Below are positions 17,050-25,578 of a stretch of DNA of 64,000 nucleotides, piece by piece (within the stretch, counting starts at the first letter, position 1; each line of letters starts with the position of its first letter). The notes beneath the pieces are model-generated. The model saw only the letters and a program-made list of their open reading frames with translations, was not told the DNA's origin and ran no database searches. Both the position numbers and the translations under genes were made by a program. This stretch comes from Candidatus Zixiibacteriota bacterium (GTDB taxonomy: Bacteria > Zixibacteria > MSB-5A5 > GN15 > JAAZOE01), in NCBI GenBank assembly GCA_030668485.1, contig DAOUTW010000009.1, positions 1 to 64,000 on the forward strand. Reading direction: 5' to 3'.

Positions 17050-18726
17050 TTAAGCCCGGACAATTGTACGGTAGCGATTGCGACGATTTTCAAAGAGCCG
17101 GCCACCGAGTTCTTTGCTGCGCCATTCCTGATATTCCGAGAAATTCCCCTCAAACCAACGGACTTTGCTTTCGCCCTCGAACACCAGCAAATGCGTGCAG
17201 ACGCGGTCGAGGAAGAAACGGTCATGGCTGATAACCATGACACAGCCGGAGAAATCGAGAATCGCTTCTTCGAGCATCCGCAAAGTGTTGACGTCGAGAT
17301 CATTGGTCGGTTCATCGAGCATCAACAGATTGCCGCCGACTTTGAGGACTTTCGCCAGATGGCAGCGGTTGCGTTCGCCGCCGGATAATTCATTGGCCTT
17401 CTTCTGCTGGGAGGCGCCCTTGAATCCGAACAAAGCCAGGTATTGCCTGATCGGGATGGTTCTCTTGCCGATGATGATTTCTTCCGCTCCCTCGCCGACC
17501 TCTCCGATCAAACTTAGTTCATCATCGAGTGATTCCCGTTCCTGATCGACAAAAGCTATTTTCACGGATGATCCGGTTATCGCTTTGCCATCAATCGGTT
17601 TCAAATCGCCTTTGATCAATTTGAAGACTGTCGTCTTCCCGGTTCCGTTGGGGCCGAGTAATCCTACTACACCTGATCGCGGTACGGCAAAAGTCAGTTT
17701 GTCGAACAGCATACGGTCGTCATAGCCCATAGCGACATCGTTGAATTCAACTACCTGCGTTCCCAGTTCCGGGCCGGGGGCGATCTGAATCACTGCGCCG
17801 CCTTTTGATGCTTCAGTTTCACGGGCGACTAATTGCTCGTACTCCCTGACTCTGGCGCGGGCCATCTCATGACGATCGCCGCGGCTCATCTTGATCCAGT
17901 CGAGTTCTCGCTGCAACATTTGGCCGCGAGGCGAATCTTTTTTCTCATTCGCCGCCATTTTGGCCAGTTTCTGCTCCAGCCATGAGGTGTAGTTCCCTTC
18001 CCACGGGACGCCGTGACCGCCGTCGAGTTCGAGAATCCATTTGGTGACATTGTCGAGGAAATATCTATCATGAGTGACGATAATAACCGTGCCGGGGTAT
18101 TCGCGTAGTTGTTCCTCCAGCCAGCTCACCGTTTCGGCATCGAGATGGTTGGTCGGCTCATCGAGCAACAGCAGATCCGGTTTCTCCAGCAGGACTTTGC
18201 ACAGCGCTACCCGGCGTCTTTCTCCGCCGGAAAGAGTATTGATAGTCCGGTCGTCGTCGGGGAGGCATAAAGCATCTCCGGCCACAGCCAGGGCCTGGTC
18301 GAGGTTCCAGCCATCGACGGCGTCGATTTTATCCTGCAACACGCCCATCCGGTCCATCGCCTTTTGCATCTGATCGTCGTCCATCGGGTTGGCCATGCTT
18401 TCGGCCAATTGATTGTATTCATCGAGCAATGCCTTGGTTTCGCCAAAGGCCAATTCGATGGTCTGTCGCACGGTCAGGTCGGGGTCGAGGCGCGGTTCCT
18501 GTTCGACGATACCGGCGCGGAAGCCGGCGGTGATTTCGGCGTGTCCCTGGAATTCCTCATCGAGGCCGGCCATGATCCGCAGGACGGTGGTTTTGCCCGA
18601 TCCGTTCTCGCCGACGATACCGATTTTGGCGCCGGGATAGAAGCTGAGGTTGATTTCCTTGAGAACCTGTTTTTGCCCGTAGAATTTGTTTACGCCGTAC
18701 ATATTGAAGATGTATTTCTCGCCCAT
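17050..18726 (-). CDS. ettA: ABC-F translation factor EttA
   Basis: A cytoplasmic ABC-F ATPase that binds the ribosomal E site and gates entry into the elongation cycle according to the ATP/ADP ratio; 558 aa, full length. Two complete ATPase domains: GENGSGKTT with LSGGERRRVAL and LLLLDEPTNHLD, then GPNGTGKTT with LSGGERNRCHL and LLMLDEPTNDLD. The EttA-type arm insertion is in the first domain and the linker ends in MARARVREYEQL. It stands alone, convergent with nothing nearby downstream. Confidence 0.96.
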   Translation of the reverse strand: MGEKYIFNMYGVNKFYGQKQVLKEINLSFYPGAKIGIVGENGSGKTTVLRIMAGLDEEFQGHAEITAGFRAGIVEQEPRLDPDLTVRQTIELAFGETKALLDEYNQLAESMANPMDDDQMQKAMDRMGVLQDKIDAVDGWNLDQALAVAGDALCLPDDDRTINTLSGGERRRVALCKVLLEKPDLLLLDEPTNHLDAETVSWLEEQLREYPGTVIIVTHDRYFLDNVTKWILELDGGHGVPWEGNYTSWLEQKLAKMAANEKKDSPRGQMLQRELDWIKMSRGDRHEMARARVREYEQLVARETEASKGGAVIQIAPGPELGTQVVEFNDVAMGYDDRMLFDKLTFAVPRSGVVGLLGPNGTGKTTVFKLIKGDLKPIDGKAITGSSVKIAFVDQERESLDDELSLIGEVGEGAEEIIIGKRTIPIRQYLALFGFKGASQQKKANELSGGERNRCHLAKVLKVGGNLLMLDEPTNDLDVNTLRMLEEAILDFSGCVMVISHDRFFLDRVCTHLLVFEGESKVRWFEGNFSEYQEWRSKELGGRLFENRRNRYRTIVRA

Positions 18727-19032
18727 GACCTTTTTCTCTCCCGAAAGGGGTTAAATATCCAGAGGCAATGATAACATAAGGCTGGCGCGCATGCAAGTGT
18801 TATGGTTTTACCGATCCCTCACCCCCGGCCCCTCTCCCCAGGGAGAGGGGAGCAGGCAAAAGCCTGTTCTATGCTGTCGCAAGGATGACCTGAAGCAGAG
18901 GTTGTTATTTGAGATCAGAGATCCTCGTCACCCTTCCCGGACCAAGGTCCGGGGCACCCGGCGGAGGCGGACAGGCGTGTAAATGACCCCCAAATGTTAC
19001 CAAAAGGCCGTTTTTATGCACAAAAAAATGGC
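18727..19032. repeat. Gene-free repeat region downstream of HEPN-like gene
   Basis: No gene. It contains a palindromic CCCCTCTCCCCAGGGAGAGGGG (about 18829-18850), an inverted mosaic module GCAGGCAAAAGCCTGTTCTA with GCTGTCGCAAGGATGACCTGA (18853-18894), a REP-like palindrome at 18937-18952, and a short run of GGCTTATAATGGCTTAGAATGGCTTTGA direct repeats (19031-19058). Confidence 0.6.
18937..18952. repeat. REP-like palindrome, copy 2
   Basis: CCGGACCAAGGTCCGG followed by GGCACCC; inverse of the unit at 2611-2626. Confidence 0.75.
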
Positions 19033-19179
19033 TTATAATGGCTTAGAATGGCTTTGAAAAAAGCTATGTTGTTGCCGCATAACGATGAAATGGCTTTGTT
19101 TCGTCATTATTGCATGTTTGCCGGGCTTTTCCTCCTTTGGGGGAGATTTCGATCTGTTTCTGAGGGTGATTTGTTTCAT
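19033..19179 (-). CDS. Short Lys/Arg-rich ORF carried by the mosaic repeat, copy B
   Basis: A 48-codon ORF beginning MKQITLRNRSKSPPKEEK. The upstream DNA (TGCAAAATCAACATAG ... CCTGAA ... GGTATACCTATG) aligns with that in front of the short ORF at 3459. AAAGG lies about 7 bases before the ATG. Both peptides are basic with a Lys-Ser/Ala-Pro segment. Whether they are expressed is unknown; the conserved position of the ATG in two diverged repeat copies is the only argument for it. Confidence 0.3.
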   Translation of the reverse strand: MKQITLRNRSKSPPKEEKPGKHAIMTKQSHFIVMRQQHSFFQSHSKPL

Positions 19180-19270
19180 AGGTATACCTTTCTCTTTCAG
19201 GTTCACCTAATATGACGGCATCGGGATTAACAGCGATTCTATGTTGATTTTGCAGGCAAAAGGACCGCAG
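19180..19270 (-). repeat. Mosaic dispersed repeat, copy B upstream part
   Basis: On the minus strand this reads TTTTGCCTGCAAAATCAACATAG, then CGCTGTTAATCCCGATGCC and GTGAACCTGAA. It matches the order and spacing of 3375-3445 on the plus strand. It is bounded on one side by the palindrome at 19285-19300. Confidence 0.65.
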
Positions 19271-19284
19271 AAGCGGCATCCTTC

Positions 19285-19300
19285 CCGGACCAAGGTCCGG
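19285..19300. repeat. REP-like palindrome, copy 3
   Basis: CCGGACCAAGGTCCGG followed by GGCACACC, the same unit as at 18937-18952, 17 bases from the end of the HEPN-like gene. Confidence 0.75.
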
Positions 19301-19316
19301 GGCACACCGGCCTAAT

Positions 19317-20081
19317 CTACTTATCATCGCCAGATAAGAGACCTGCCATTTGCTGGAGATAGCATCTCATATTATCTCCGATTATTTCAATCTCTTTCGG
19401 AGTAAAAGAAATAATTTCTCCCATCGTCAAATCACTCATTATCGTTCTAGGTTTTGCTCCGGAAACTTGATTAATGAACCTTTCATTGATTTGACCACCA
19501 CTGTGAACGATAACATGGCGTGCAGCTTGCGATAAAATGATATTGTTGACGATCTCATCTTTTGGCGGTGTTGTGCCCAAATTCCTGTCAAGAAATCGAT
19601 GTATACTCTGCATATCTTGCCCACTTATGCTATTTTGATTTATATAGAAATCACCAATGGACATACCCGGCTGATCTCTTAAATCCCGTAACCTTTCCAG
19701 ATTAATCTTAATGTCTTCCTTTCCGATTTTCCCGGGGTCGGGCGATTCTAGAACTGCATCGATGAATTCTCTGAGATGTTCTTTTACGGCGAATCCAAAA
19801 TAAGAGACCAATAAAACAATACATTGGTTATACATGACTTGATATTTAAGTTTTAAAGACCCAGTGTTACGAACGTTTTTAAGAGATTGAATGGCATTCT
19901 CACCGGTTATCATTGGATTGTCTTTATGCTGCTTTATTAGTGCTTCCTTCCTTTTCTCGAGAATATCAATTGCCACATCTAGTATATATTGATCAAAAAC
20001 AGCCAATTTCTTGACTGACTCAACATTAGTCATAAAAGAGTCTATTATACCCTGATATCGGTTATGATTATTTACACTCAT
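19317..20081 (-). CDS. HEPN-like domain protein, isolated
   Basis: A 254-aa all-helical protein. Near residues 187-196 it has ARHVIVHSGG, which fits the R-x4-H motif (Arg188, His193) of HEPN ribonuclease domains; in the RiboL-PSP-HEPN/MAE_28990-like group this motif is also followed by a small or Gly residue. HEPN proteins often act as RNA-cutting toxins in defence or abortive systems. No partner nucleotidyltransferase is adjacent. The start at 20081 has GAGG 6 bases upstream; the TTG at 20093 is less likely. The gene is AT-rich and flanked by repeats on both sides. Confidence 0.6.
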   Translation of the reverse strand: MSVNNHNRYQGIIDSFMTNVESVKKLAVFDQYILDVAIDILEKRKEALIKQHKDNPMITGENAIQSLKNVRNTGSLKLKYQVMYNQCIVLLVSYFGFAVKEHLREFIDAVLESPDPGKIGKEDIKINLERLRDLRDQPGMSIGDFYINQNSISGQDMQSIHRFLDRNLGTTPPKDEIVNNIILSQAARHVIVHSGGQINERFINQVSGAKPRTIMSDLTMGEIISFTPKEIEIIGDNMRCYLQQMAGLLSGDDK

Positions 20082-20093
20082 ATTCAGCCTCAA

Positions 20094-20652
20094 AAATAGA
20101 AGTTGTTGTCATTCACACCAATTCCCGGCACAAAGTCCGCAAGTTGTTTTTTATAACGGCAACCCAGATGATGCCCTCGATGCCTACCCTTGTGGTAGGG
20201 CCAATATAGATAGATTTATATATATTTGCAATCGGATTTGCATGTGATTTTGAATTATGTGGCAGCCATAAAAAAATGCCGCCTGCCGGTGGGGCGGCAG
20301 GCGGCTGGCGGAGAAGGTTTACAGCTCCATACGTGCTTTATACTGATGGATAAACTGATATGTTCCAGTTTGTATCAGTCCTGCTTGTGCATCCATGTTG
20401 GTGCAGCTTTTGTCTCTCAGGACAGGATATCTTCCCACCATAAATGGTGAGCCACCCGTCAACCACTAAATCGCCATAATGATGCCGAGATCGCCACGGC
20501 CGATAAATCGGCCTCGCGATGACGACGTTTGGACTTTTTCAACAGGCCCTAAATGGTGGGCCACCCGTGGTATTTTATGACTTATTCTATAACCCCATAA
20601 ATGTCGTTTCCGCTTTTATAAACCATTCTAACTTGGCTGCCGGTCTAACCGG
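20094..20652. repeat. Gene-free repeat region upstream of HEPN-like gene
   Basis: No gene. It contains a perfect 10-bp inverted repeat (GCCGCCTGCC / GGCAGGCGGC, 20278-20305), two direct copies of AAATGGTGRGCCACCCGT (20442-20459 and 20551-20568), and between them a GATCGCCACGGCCGATAAAT-type palindromic module with CTCGCGATGACGACG. These are typical scars of short dispersed repeats. Confidence 0.6.
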
Positions 20653-21348
20653 CTAGTGCCGGCCGTTGCCATTGCCGTTTCCATTGTCGGTGTCGATACG
20701 GCCATCCTTGAGACGTATCAAACGCTGGCACCGTTTAGCAATATTCGTGTCATGAGTAATCATTATCACCGTCCGGCCGTCGCGCCACAATTCCTCGAAG
20801 ATATTGATAATCTCGCCGCCCGAGGCAGTATCGAGATTTCCAGTCGGTTCATCGGCCAAAATCAATTGCGGATTGTTGGCCAGGGCGCGAGCGATGGCAA
20901 CGCGCTGCATTTCGCCGCCCGACATTTCGGTCGGCTTATTGGCCATTTTGTCGGCCAGCCCGACCTTGCCCAGCAATTCGGTTACTCTTCTTTTTCTTTC
21001 TTTGTGCTTCAGCCCGGCGTAGAGAATCGGTAATTCGACATTTTCATAGGCGGTGGCATACGGCAGGAGGTTGAAGGCCTGGAAGACGAATCCGACTCTT
21101 CGGTTGCGAATTTCGGCCAGTTGGTTGGAACTGAGGGTTTCGACCCGATTGCCTTCGAGCATATATTCGCCGCCCGTCGGAGTATCAAGGCAACCCATAA
21201 GGTTCATTAACGTCGATTTCCCCGACCCCGACGGGCCGACGATAGCGATAAATTCATTTTTGTCGACATCAAGGTCGATCCCTTTCAGCGCGTCGAAAGA
21301 AACGCTTCCTGTGTCGTAGGTTTTTTTGATGCTTTTCATTTCAATCAT
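20653..21348 (-). CDS. ABC transporter ATP-binding protein, MacB/LolD type
   Basis: A 231-aa ATPase for the adjacent MacB-type permeases. Walker [10 protein letters not shown], signature [14 protein letters not shown], Walker [13 protein letters not shown] and the switch His in MITHD are intact. The tail is a low-complexity Asp-Asn-Gly run. It is the last gene of the unit adaptor-permease-permease-ATPase. Start 21348 has GCAGG a few bases upstream; the longer frame from 21366 adds six unsupported residues. Confidence 0.93.
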   Translation of the reverse strand: MIEMKSIKKTYDTGSVSFDALKGIDLDVDKNEFIAIVGPSGSGKSTLMNLMGCLDTPTGGEYMLEGNRVETLSSNQLAEIRNRRVGFVFQAFNLLPYATAYENVELPILYAGLKHKERKRRVTELLGKVGLADKMANKPTEMSGGEMQRVAIARALANNPQLILADEPTGNLDTASGGEIINIFEELWRDGRTVIMITHDTNIAKRCQRLIRLKDGRIDTDNGNGNGNGRH

Positions 21349-21372
21349 GATCGAACCTGCCTGCAAATGTGT

Positions 21373-22632
21373 TTACTCATAACGTAACGCCTCAGTTGGA
21401 TTGATCGACGCCGCTTTCATAGCCGGAAACAGCCCGGCCATAAATCCGAGGATACCGAGTATGACGGTTACGGTGATTCCGATTTCGAGTGATACTGTCG
21501 GACGGCCCATAAAGTCTAAAACCTGCGATTCGATAGGCGCTATTTTGAACAGTTCGGTTAGGATATAGGCTGCCGCCATGCCGAACAATCCTCCCAGGAA
21601 TGTAATCCCCAGCGCCTCGATGACGAATTGGGCCAGAATATATATTTTTCGGGCGCCAACAGCCATCTTGACGCCGATTTCGCGGGTGCGTTCCTTAATG
21701 GAGACATACATGATATTGGTCACACCGACGGCTGCAATCAGGAGAGTCAGACCACCGATAATGCCAAGAAAGAGCTGAATCCCGATCATGATATTACCGG
21801 TCACTTTGGCCGATTCCACGATATCCCATGTCGATAGAGCGCGATCATCCGTGGGATTGAATCTATATTTGGCGCCCATGACTTCGAAGACCCTCTTTTC
21901 GATTCCGGCCATATTGTCGAATTCCCGGGGCTTATAGATCATGTTATCGAGATAGGGGTCGCCGAAGATAGCAAAGAATGTAGTGAACGGGATGGCGATG
22001 ACATCACTATCCTGGCCCTGATACGAGCCCATCTGTATTTTTGGCCTCATCACCCCGATAACTGTATAGGGGGTGTTGTTGAGGTAGATAGTTTCACCGA
22101 CAACATCCTCAGGGGGGATATCGGGGCCAAAGAGCCTGTCCTTGGTATCATTGCCCAGAAAGGCGACTCGCCGCTTGAGGTCCATATCGAGTTGGTTGAT
22201 CATGCGCCCGCCCATTTCCGGGATAAAATTGCGGATGGTCTCATACTGCGGATAAAGGCCGTTGACCCGTTCGCTGATAAGTTTTTTGCCATGCCGCACC
22301 TGCACGCCCCACCTGATATATTCGCCAACGACGACATCCAACTCCGGCATCCGTTTTTTTAGATAGTCAACATCTTCTGAATGGAGGTGAATTCGTCGGC
22401 CTTTGCCGAATCCCATGAACGGTTTCGATGTTTGTCCGCCCCAGAGGATTACGATACCGTCGCCCAGACCTTTACTATTCTTAGAAAACTGCTGCTTCAT
22501 TCCCTCGCCGTATGCCAGCAGGAGCATAATCGACATGGTGCCCCAGAGGATTGCTACCAGCGTCAGGAGCATGCGTTTGCGCTGACGTTTGAAATCCCGG
22601 GAGAAAACACTGAATATAATTGACGGGTTCAT
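21373..22632 (-). CDS. MacB-type ABC permease, second
   Basis: A 419-aa inner-membrane subunit. One N-terminal helix (MLLTLVAILWGTMSIMLLLAYG), a large periplasmic MacB_PCD domain, then three C-terminal helices of the FtsX fold, with the family segment TNIMYVSIKERTREIGVKMAVGA. It is homologous to the preceding gene (22641-23876), so the transporter is probably a heterodimer of two permeases. Such mechanotransmission exporters move antibiotics, peptides, siderophores or lipoproteins; the substrate is unknown. Confidence 0.92.
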   Translation of the reverse strand: MNPSIIFSVFSRDFKRQRKRMLLTLVAILWGTMSIMLLLAYGEGMKQQFSKNSKGLGDGIVILWGGQTSKPFMGFGKGRRIHLHSEDVDYLKKRMPELDVVVGEYIRWGVQVRHGKKLISERVNGLYPQYETIRNFIPEMGGRMINQLDMDLKRRVAFLGNDTKDRLFGPDIPPEDVVGETIYLNNTPYTVIGVMRPKIQMGSYQGQDSDVIAIPFTTFFAIFGDPYLDNMIYKPREFDNMAGIEKRVFEVMGAKYRFNPTDDRALSTWDIVESAKVTGNIMIGIQLFLGIIGGLTLLIAAVGVTNIMYVSIKERTREIGVKMAVGARKIYILAQFVIEALGITFLGGLFGMAAAYILTELFKIAPIESQVLDFMGRPTVSLEIGITVTVILGILGFMAGLFPAMKAASINPTEALRYE

Positions 22633-22640
22633 AGGCTTCC

Positions 22641-23876
22641 CTAAAACAGTTTCAAGGCTTTTACAGGTTCAAGCCGGGCTGCCCTTCGGGCCGGGAAAAA
22701 TCCGGCCAAAAAGGCGATGATGCCCAATATCGCGACAGCCCCCAGCGATTCTGAAAAGTGGACAATCGGCGTTCCCAATTCATCGGTCATGTTGAGCAGT
22801 GGGAAAAGCTTGATGATAATCAACGCTAATGCAAATCCGACCGCGCCGCCGATGAAGGTCAGCAGGATGGTTTCAAACATAAACTGGAACATAATAGTGG
22901 CCCGTTTGGCGCCCAGGGCCATCTTGATACCGATTTCCTTGGTTCTTTCCTCAAGAACAACGTTCATGATATTGGTGACTCCGATTCCACCGGTGATAAG
23001 AGTCAGGCACCCGATACCAACCAGGAAAAGTTTGAAGGCCATGAAGAAGGTGTAGAAAAACTTGAAGCCTTCGCTGGTGTCCCAGATCTGCAGGGCCTCG
23101 GTATCTTCCGGATCGAAATTGTATTTGGCCGCCAAATATCGATAAAAGCCGTCGATAACGCCCTTCATGGCTCCATCGTCGACAGCCTGGACGATGGTGT
23201 TGTTGGGGAAACGCTGTGAATACATGCTTTGGAAGGTCGTCGATGGTATATAGGCATTGCGCTTGTCGCGACCACCGTAACTGCTGTCCTGGCTTTTCGT
23301 AACCATGACACCAACGACGACAAAGGGCATTCCCCGGACCTGTAGCGATTGTCCGATAGGATCCTCTCCGGGGAACAGCTTTTCGGCCAGTTCGTCGCCG
23401 ATAAAAATTGTTCGGCGTTTTTCATCCATATCGCGGGCATTTATAAAGCGTCCGCCATCCCTGGCGATGATGTTGCGCATCATCCCGAATTCCGGCCAGA
23501 CTCCCGATACGTTGGCGACAAGATTATTCCTATGGGACTTGAGCATAACACTGTGTCCGGTGTATTCGGGCGAGATTCGGCGAATACCCGGCACCGATAT
23601 CTTGATATTGGTGATATCTTCCTCAGTCAGCCTTACGCGGCGACCTCGTGGGAGGCCGTTCCAGGGTTTGGAGGTAACACCCGACCAGATAATGCTGATT
23701 TGCTCGCCGAGCCCTTTGAAAGATTTGACCTGATGTTCCTGGAGGCCTGTCCCGAAGGCCAGCAGCAGGATAACCGAAATGGTTCCCCACATGATGCCAA
23801 AGATGGTCATGAAGGTTCGCAGTTTCTGGTTGCGCAGATCACGGAAAAACTGCTTGAGTGAGACAAAGACAAGCAT
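22641..23876 (-). CDS. MacB-type ABC permease, first
   Basis: A 411-aa permease with an N-terminal helix (TFMTIFGIMWGTISVILLLAFG), a periplasmic MacB_PCD domain and three C-terminal FtsX-type helices containing TNIMNVVLEERTKEIGIKMALGA. It starts 5 bases after the adaptor stop, with GGGAG as ribosome site, and is followed 8 bases later by its paralogue. The pairing of two permeases with a single separate ATPase contrasts with MacB of E. coli, where ATPase and permease are fused. Confidence 0.92.
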   Translation of the reverse strand: MLVFVSLKQFFRDLRNQKLRTFMTIFGIMWGTISVILLLAFGTGLQEHQVKSFKGLGEQISIIWSGVTSKPWNGLPRGRRVRLTEEDITNIKISVPGIRRISPEYTGHSVMLKSHRNNLVANVSGVWPEFGMMRNIIARDGGRFINARDMDEKRRTIFIGDELAEKLFPGEDPIGQSLQVRGMPFVVVGVMVTKSQDSSYGGRDKRNAYIPSTTFQSMYSQRFPNNTIVQAVDDGAMKGVIDGFYRYLAAKYNFDPEDTEALQIWDTSEGFKFFYTFFMAFKLFLVGIGCLTLITGGIGVTNIMNVVLEERTKEIGIKMALGAKRATIMFQFMFETILLTFIGGAVGFALALIIIKLFPLLNMTDELGTPIVHFSESLGAVAILGIIAFLAGFFPARRAARLEPVKALKLF

Positions 23877-23881
23877 CTAAA

Positions 23882-24976
23882 TCAGTCTCCCGTTATCTCT
23901 TTGGGTGGCCTTTCGACCAGCAAGTCACCTTCGGAGAGCCCCTCGGTTACCTCGATGTTGATACCGTCAGACAATCCTGTTTCTACAGCGATTTGAGTTA
24001 CCAGACCGGCGGTATCCTGAATCTCGACATATAAAGAATCATTGGCGAACGTTATCAACCGTTCCGGGATCAACAGAATGTCTTCTTTCCTGGTGATTAT
24101 AATATCGGCGTTGGCAGAATAGCCGGCGCGGAGATTGGCATTGCCGACATCGGTGAGGTCGATTTCGACGTCGAATACGGTCGAGCCTTCGTCCTTATGG
24201 GCCTTGGGAGAAATTTTGGTCAGGGTTCCTGTGACTGTATCTTTGGGAAGGGCACCGACTTTAAGTTCGACGATCATGCCGTGGCTGAGCTTGCCAACAT
24301 CGATCTCATCGACGGTTCCTTTGAACATGAGGTCGGTCATATCGGCCAGAGCCATCAATTCGGTTCCGGCCTGGAAGCTGGTGAGTGGCACGACGGGGTC
24401 GCCGACGTTAACATTGCGGGCCAGGACGGTGCCATTGACGGGAGCTTTGATGACATTTTCAACCACACGGTTGGCAATTTTGGTTTGTCCTTTTTCAAGC
24501 AGAGCCAATTTTTCTTTGGCAAGGTTGAGGCGCAATTCCATCTCGTCGCATTTGGCCTTGGCGCTTTCGTATTCCTGGACGGCGATCAGTTTCTTCTCTT
24601 TGAGAGCTTGAGACCTGTCCATTTCGCGCTTGGCGTTTTCGTAGGTAACTTCGCTGATTTCCAGTTGTCGCTTGGTTTCGGCATATTCCAGGGGGGTGGG
24701 ATCGGGAGCGATATCCATCAGGGGATCGCCAACACTGACTTTATCACCGATATCGGCATACAGCTTTTTGACAATTCCGGAAATTTTGGATTTGACGGCA
24801 ATTTCATTGCGAGGGACGATGTTTCCGACCGCCAGGGCTTTGTCGATAATCGATCCCCTCTCGCAGGTGATAGTTTTAAAGCCGTCTTCTTTTTTGGCCG
24901 ATCCGTTCATGGCAAAGAAAAGAACCGCCCCGACAATAATCACCAGAACCGAAATCAGCATAATCTTTTTGAACAT
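23882..24976 (-). CDS. HlyD/MacA-type periplasmic adaptor
   Basis: A 364-aa membrane-fusion protein that links the inner-membrane exporter to an outer-membrane channel. An N-terminal helix (MFKKIMLISVLVIIVGAVLFFAM) anchors it. The lipoyl halves flank a helical hairpin (about residues 90-170), followed by beta-barrel and membrane-proximal domains. No TolC-like outer-membrane gene is next to it. The start at 24976 is chosen for its membrane helix and the upstream GGAG; the frame extends to 25042 without a better start. It is the first gene of the four-gene unit. Confidence 0.9.
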   Translation of the reverse strand: MFKKIMLISVLVIIVGAVLFFAMNGSAKKEDGFKTITCERGSIIDKALAVGNIVPRNEIAVKSKISGIVKKLYADIGDKVSVGDPLMDIAPDPTPLEYAETKRQLEISEVTYENAKREMDRSQALKEKKLIAVQEYESAKAKCDEMELRLNLAKEKLALLEKGQTKIANRVVENVIKAPVNGTVLARNVNVGDPVVPLTSFQAGTELMALADMTDLMFKGTVDEIDVGKLSHGMIVELKVGALPKDTVTGTLTKISPKAHKDEGSTVFDVEIDLTDVGNANLRAGYSANADIIITRKEDILLIPERLITFANDSLYVEIQDTAGLVTQIAVETGLSDGINIEVTEGLSEGDLLVERPPKEITGD

Positions 24977-25578
24977 CGTAAACTCCGCCGTTTCTAAAGA
25001 TTCGAGTATTTTCCCATGCAGTGTAAATATACGACCTGCCATCGTTTTGGTTGCGTCAACTTTGGGCTTTATAACTTAGACAGGGATATCTGAGAAAAGG
25101 TTTCTCCATATATATGGAAATTTGAGTGGGGCTTGTGGTGTTATTTTCAAGGTGAAAATAAACGTGGGCGGGGCTACGAGACAACTTCCGTAACTGGATA
25201 ATCGAAAACTTAACGATGTCAGTCACAATCTGATCATCAATTATAGCAAAAGGGGCCGGTGCTCCCAACCCCAATTTCTGCATTTTGTTGAGCCTTTGGC
25301 GAATTTACCTAATATAGTAGCCTCTTCAGCTTGACTGATCGAAACTGATCATTCAACAAACCAACCTCCATATTGCAATAAAATACAACAATGTATCTCA
25401 CGAGGTCTGGAATTTCTGCCTCCGCAGATATGGGGCTATTTCTTATTGTGATATCGTAGGGATAGTTGTATATTATAAAATCATGCGGAATGGATACCCC
25501 AGTTCAAATGCAGACATCTAGAAATCCAACGCAAGAGGTTGGGCCAGAATACAAATTTATACGTTTGGGGAGGTTTAT
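24977..25578. other. Intergenic region, divergent promoters expected
   Basis: About 600 bases between the divergently transcribed adaptor gene and the large secreted-protein gene. No supported gene, clear promoter pair or known RNA was found. The downstream end is AT-rich and carries GGGGAGG (25567-25573), the ribosome site of the next gene. Confidence 0.5.

Noticed and set aside
19064-19327. An 87-codon frame on the minus strand
   Set aside because: It runs through the repeat copy and the palindrome and is in another frame than the short ORF with a ribosome site at 19179.
24197-24997. A 266-codon frame on the + strand
   Set aside because: Antisense to the well-supported HlyD-type adaptor gene; low-complexity Phe/Gly/Asp composition typical of a shadow.
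25056-25283. A 75-codon frame on the minus strand upstream of the adaptor gene
   Set aside because: No ribosome site and no similarity; lies in the divergent promoter region.
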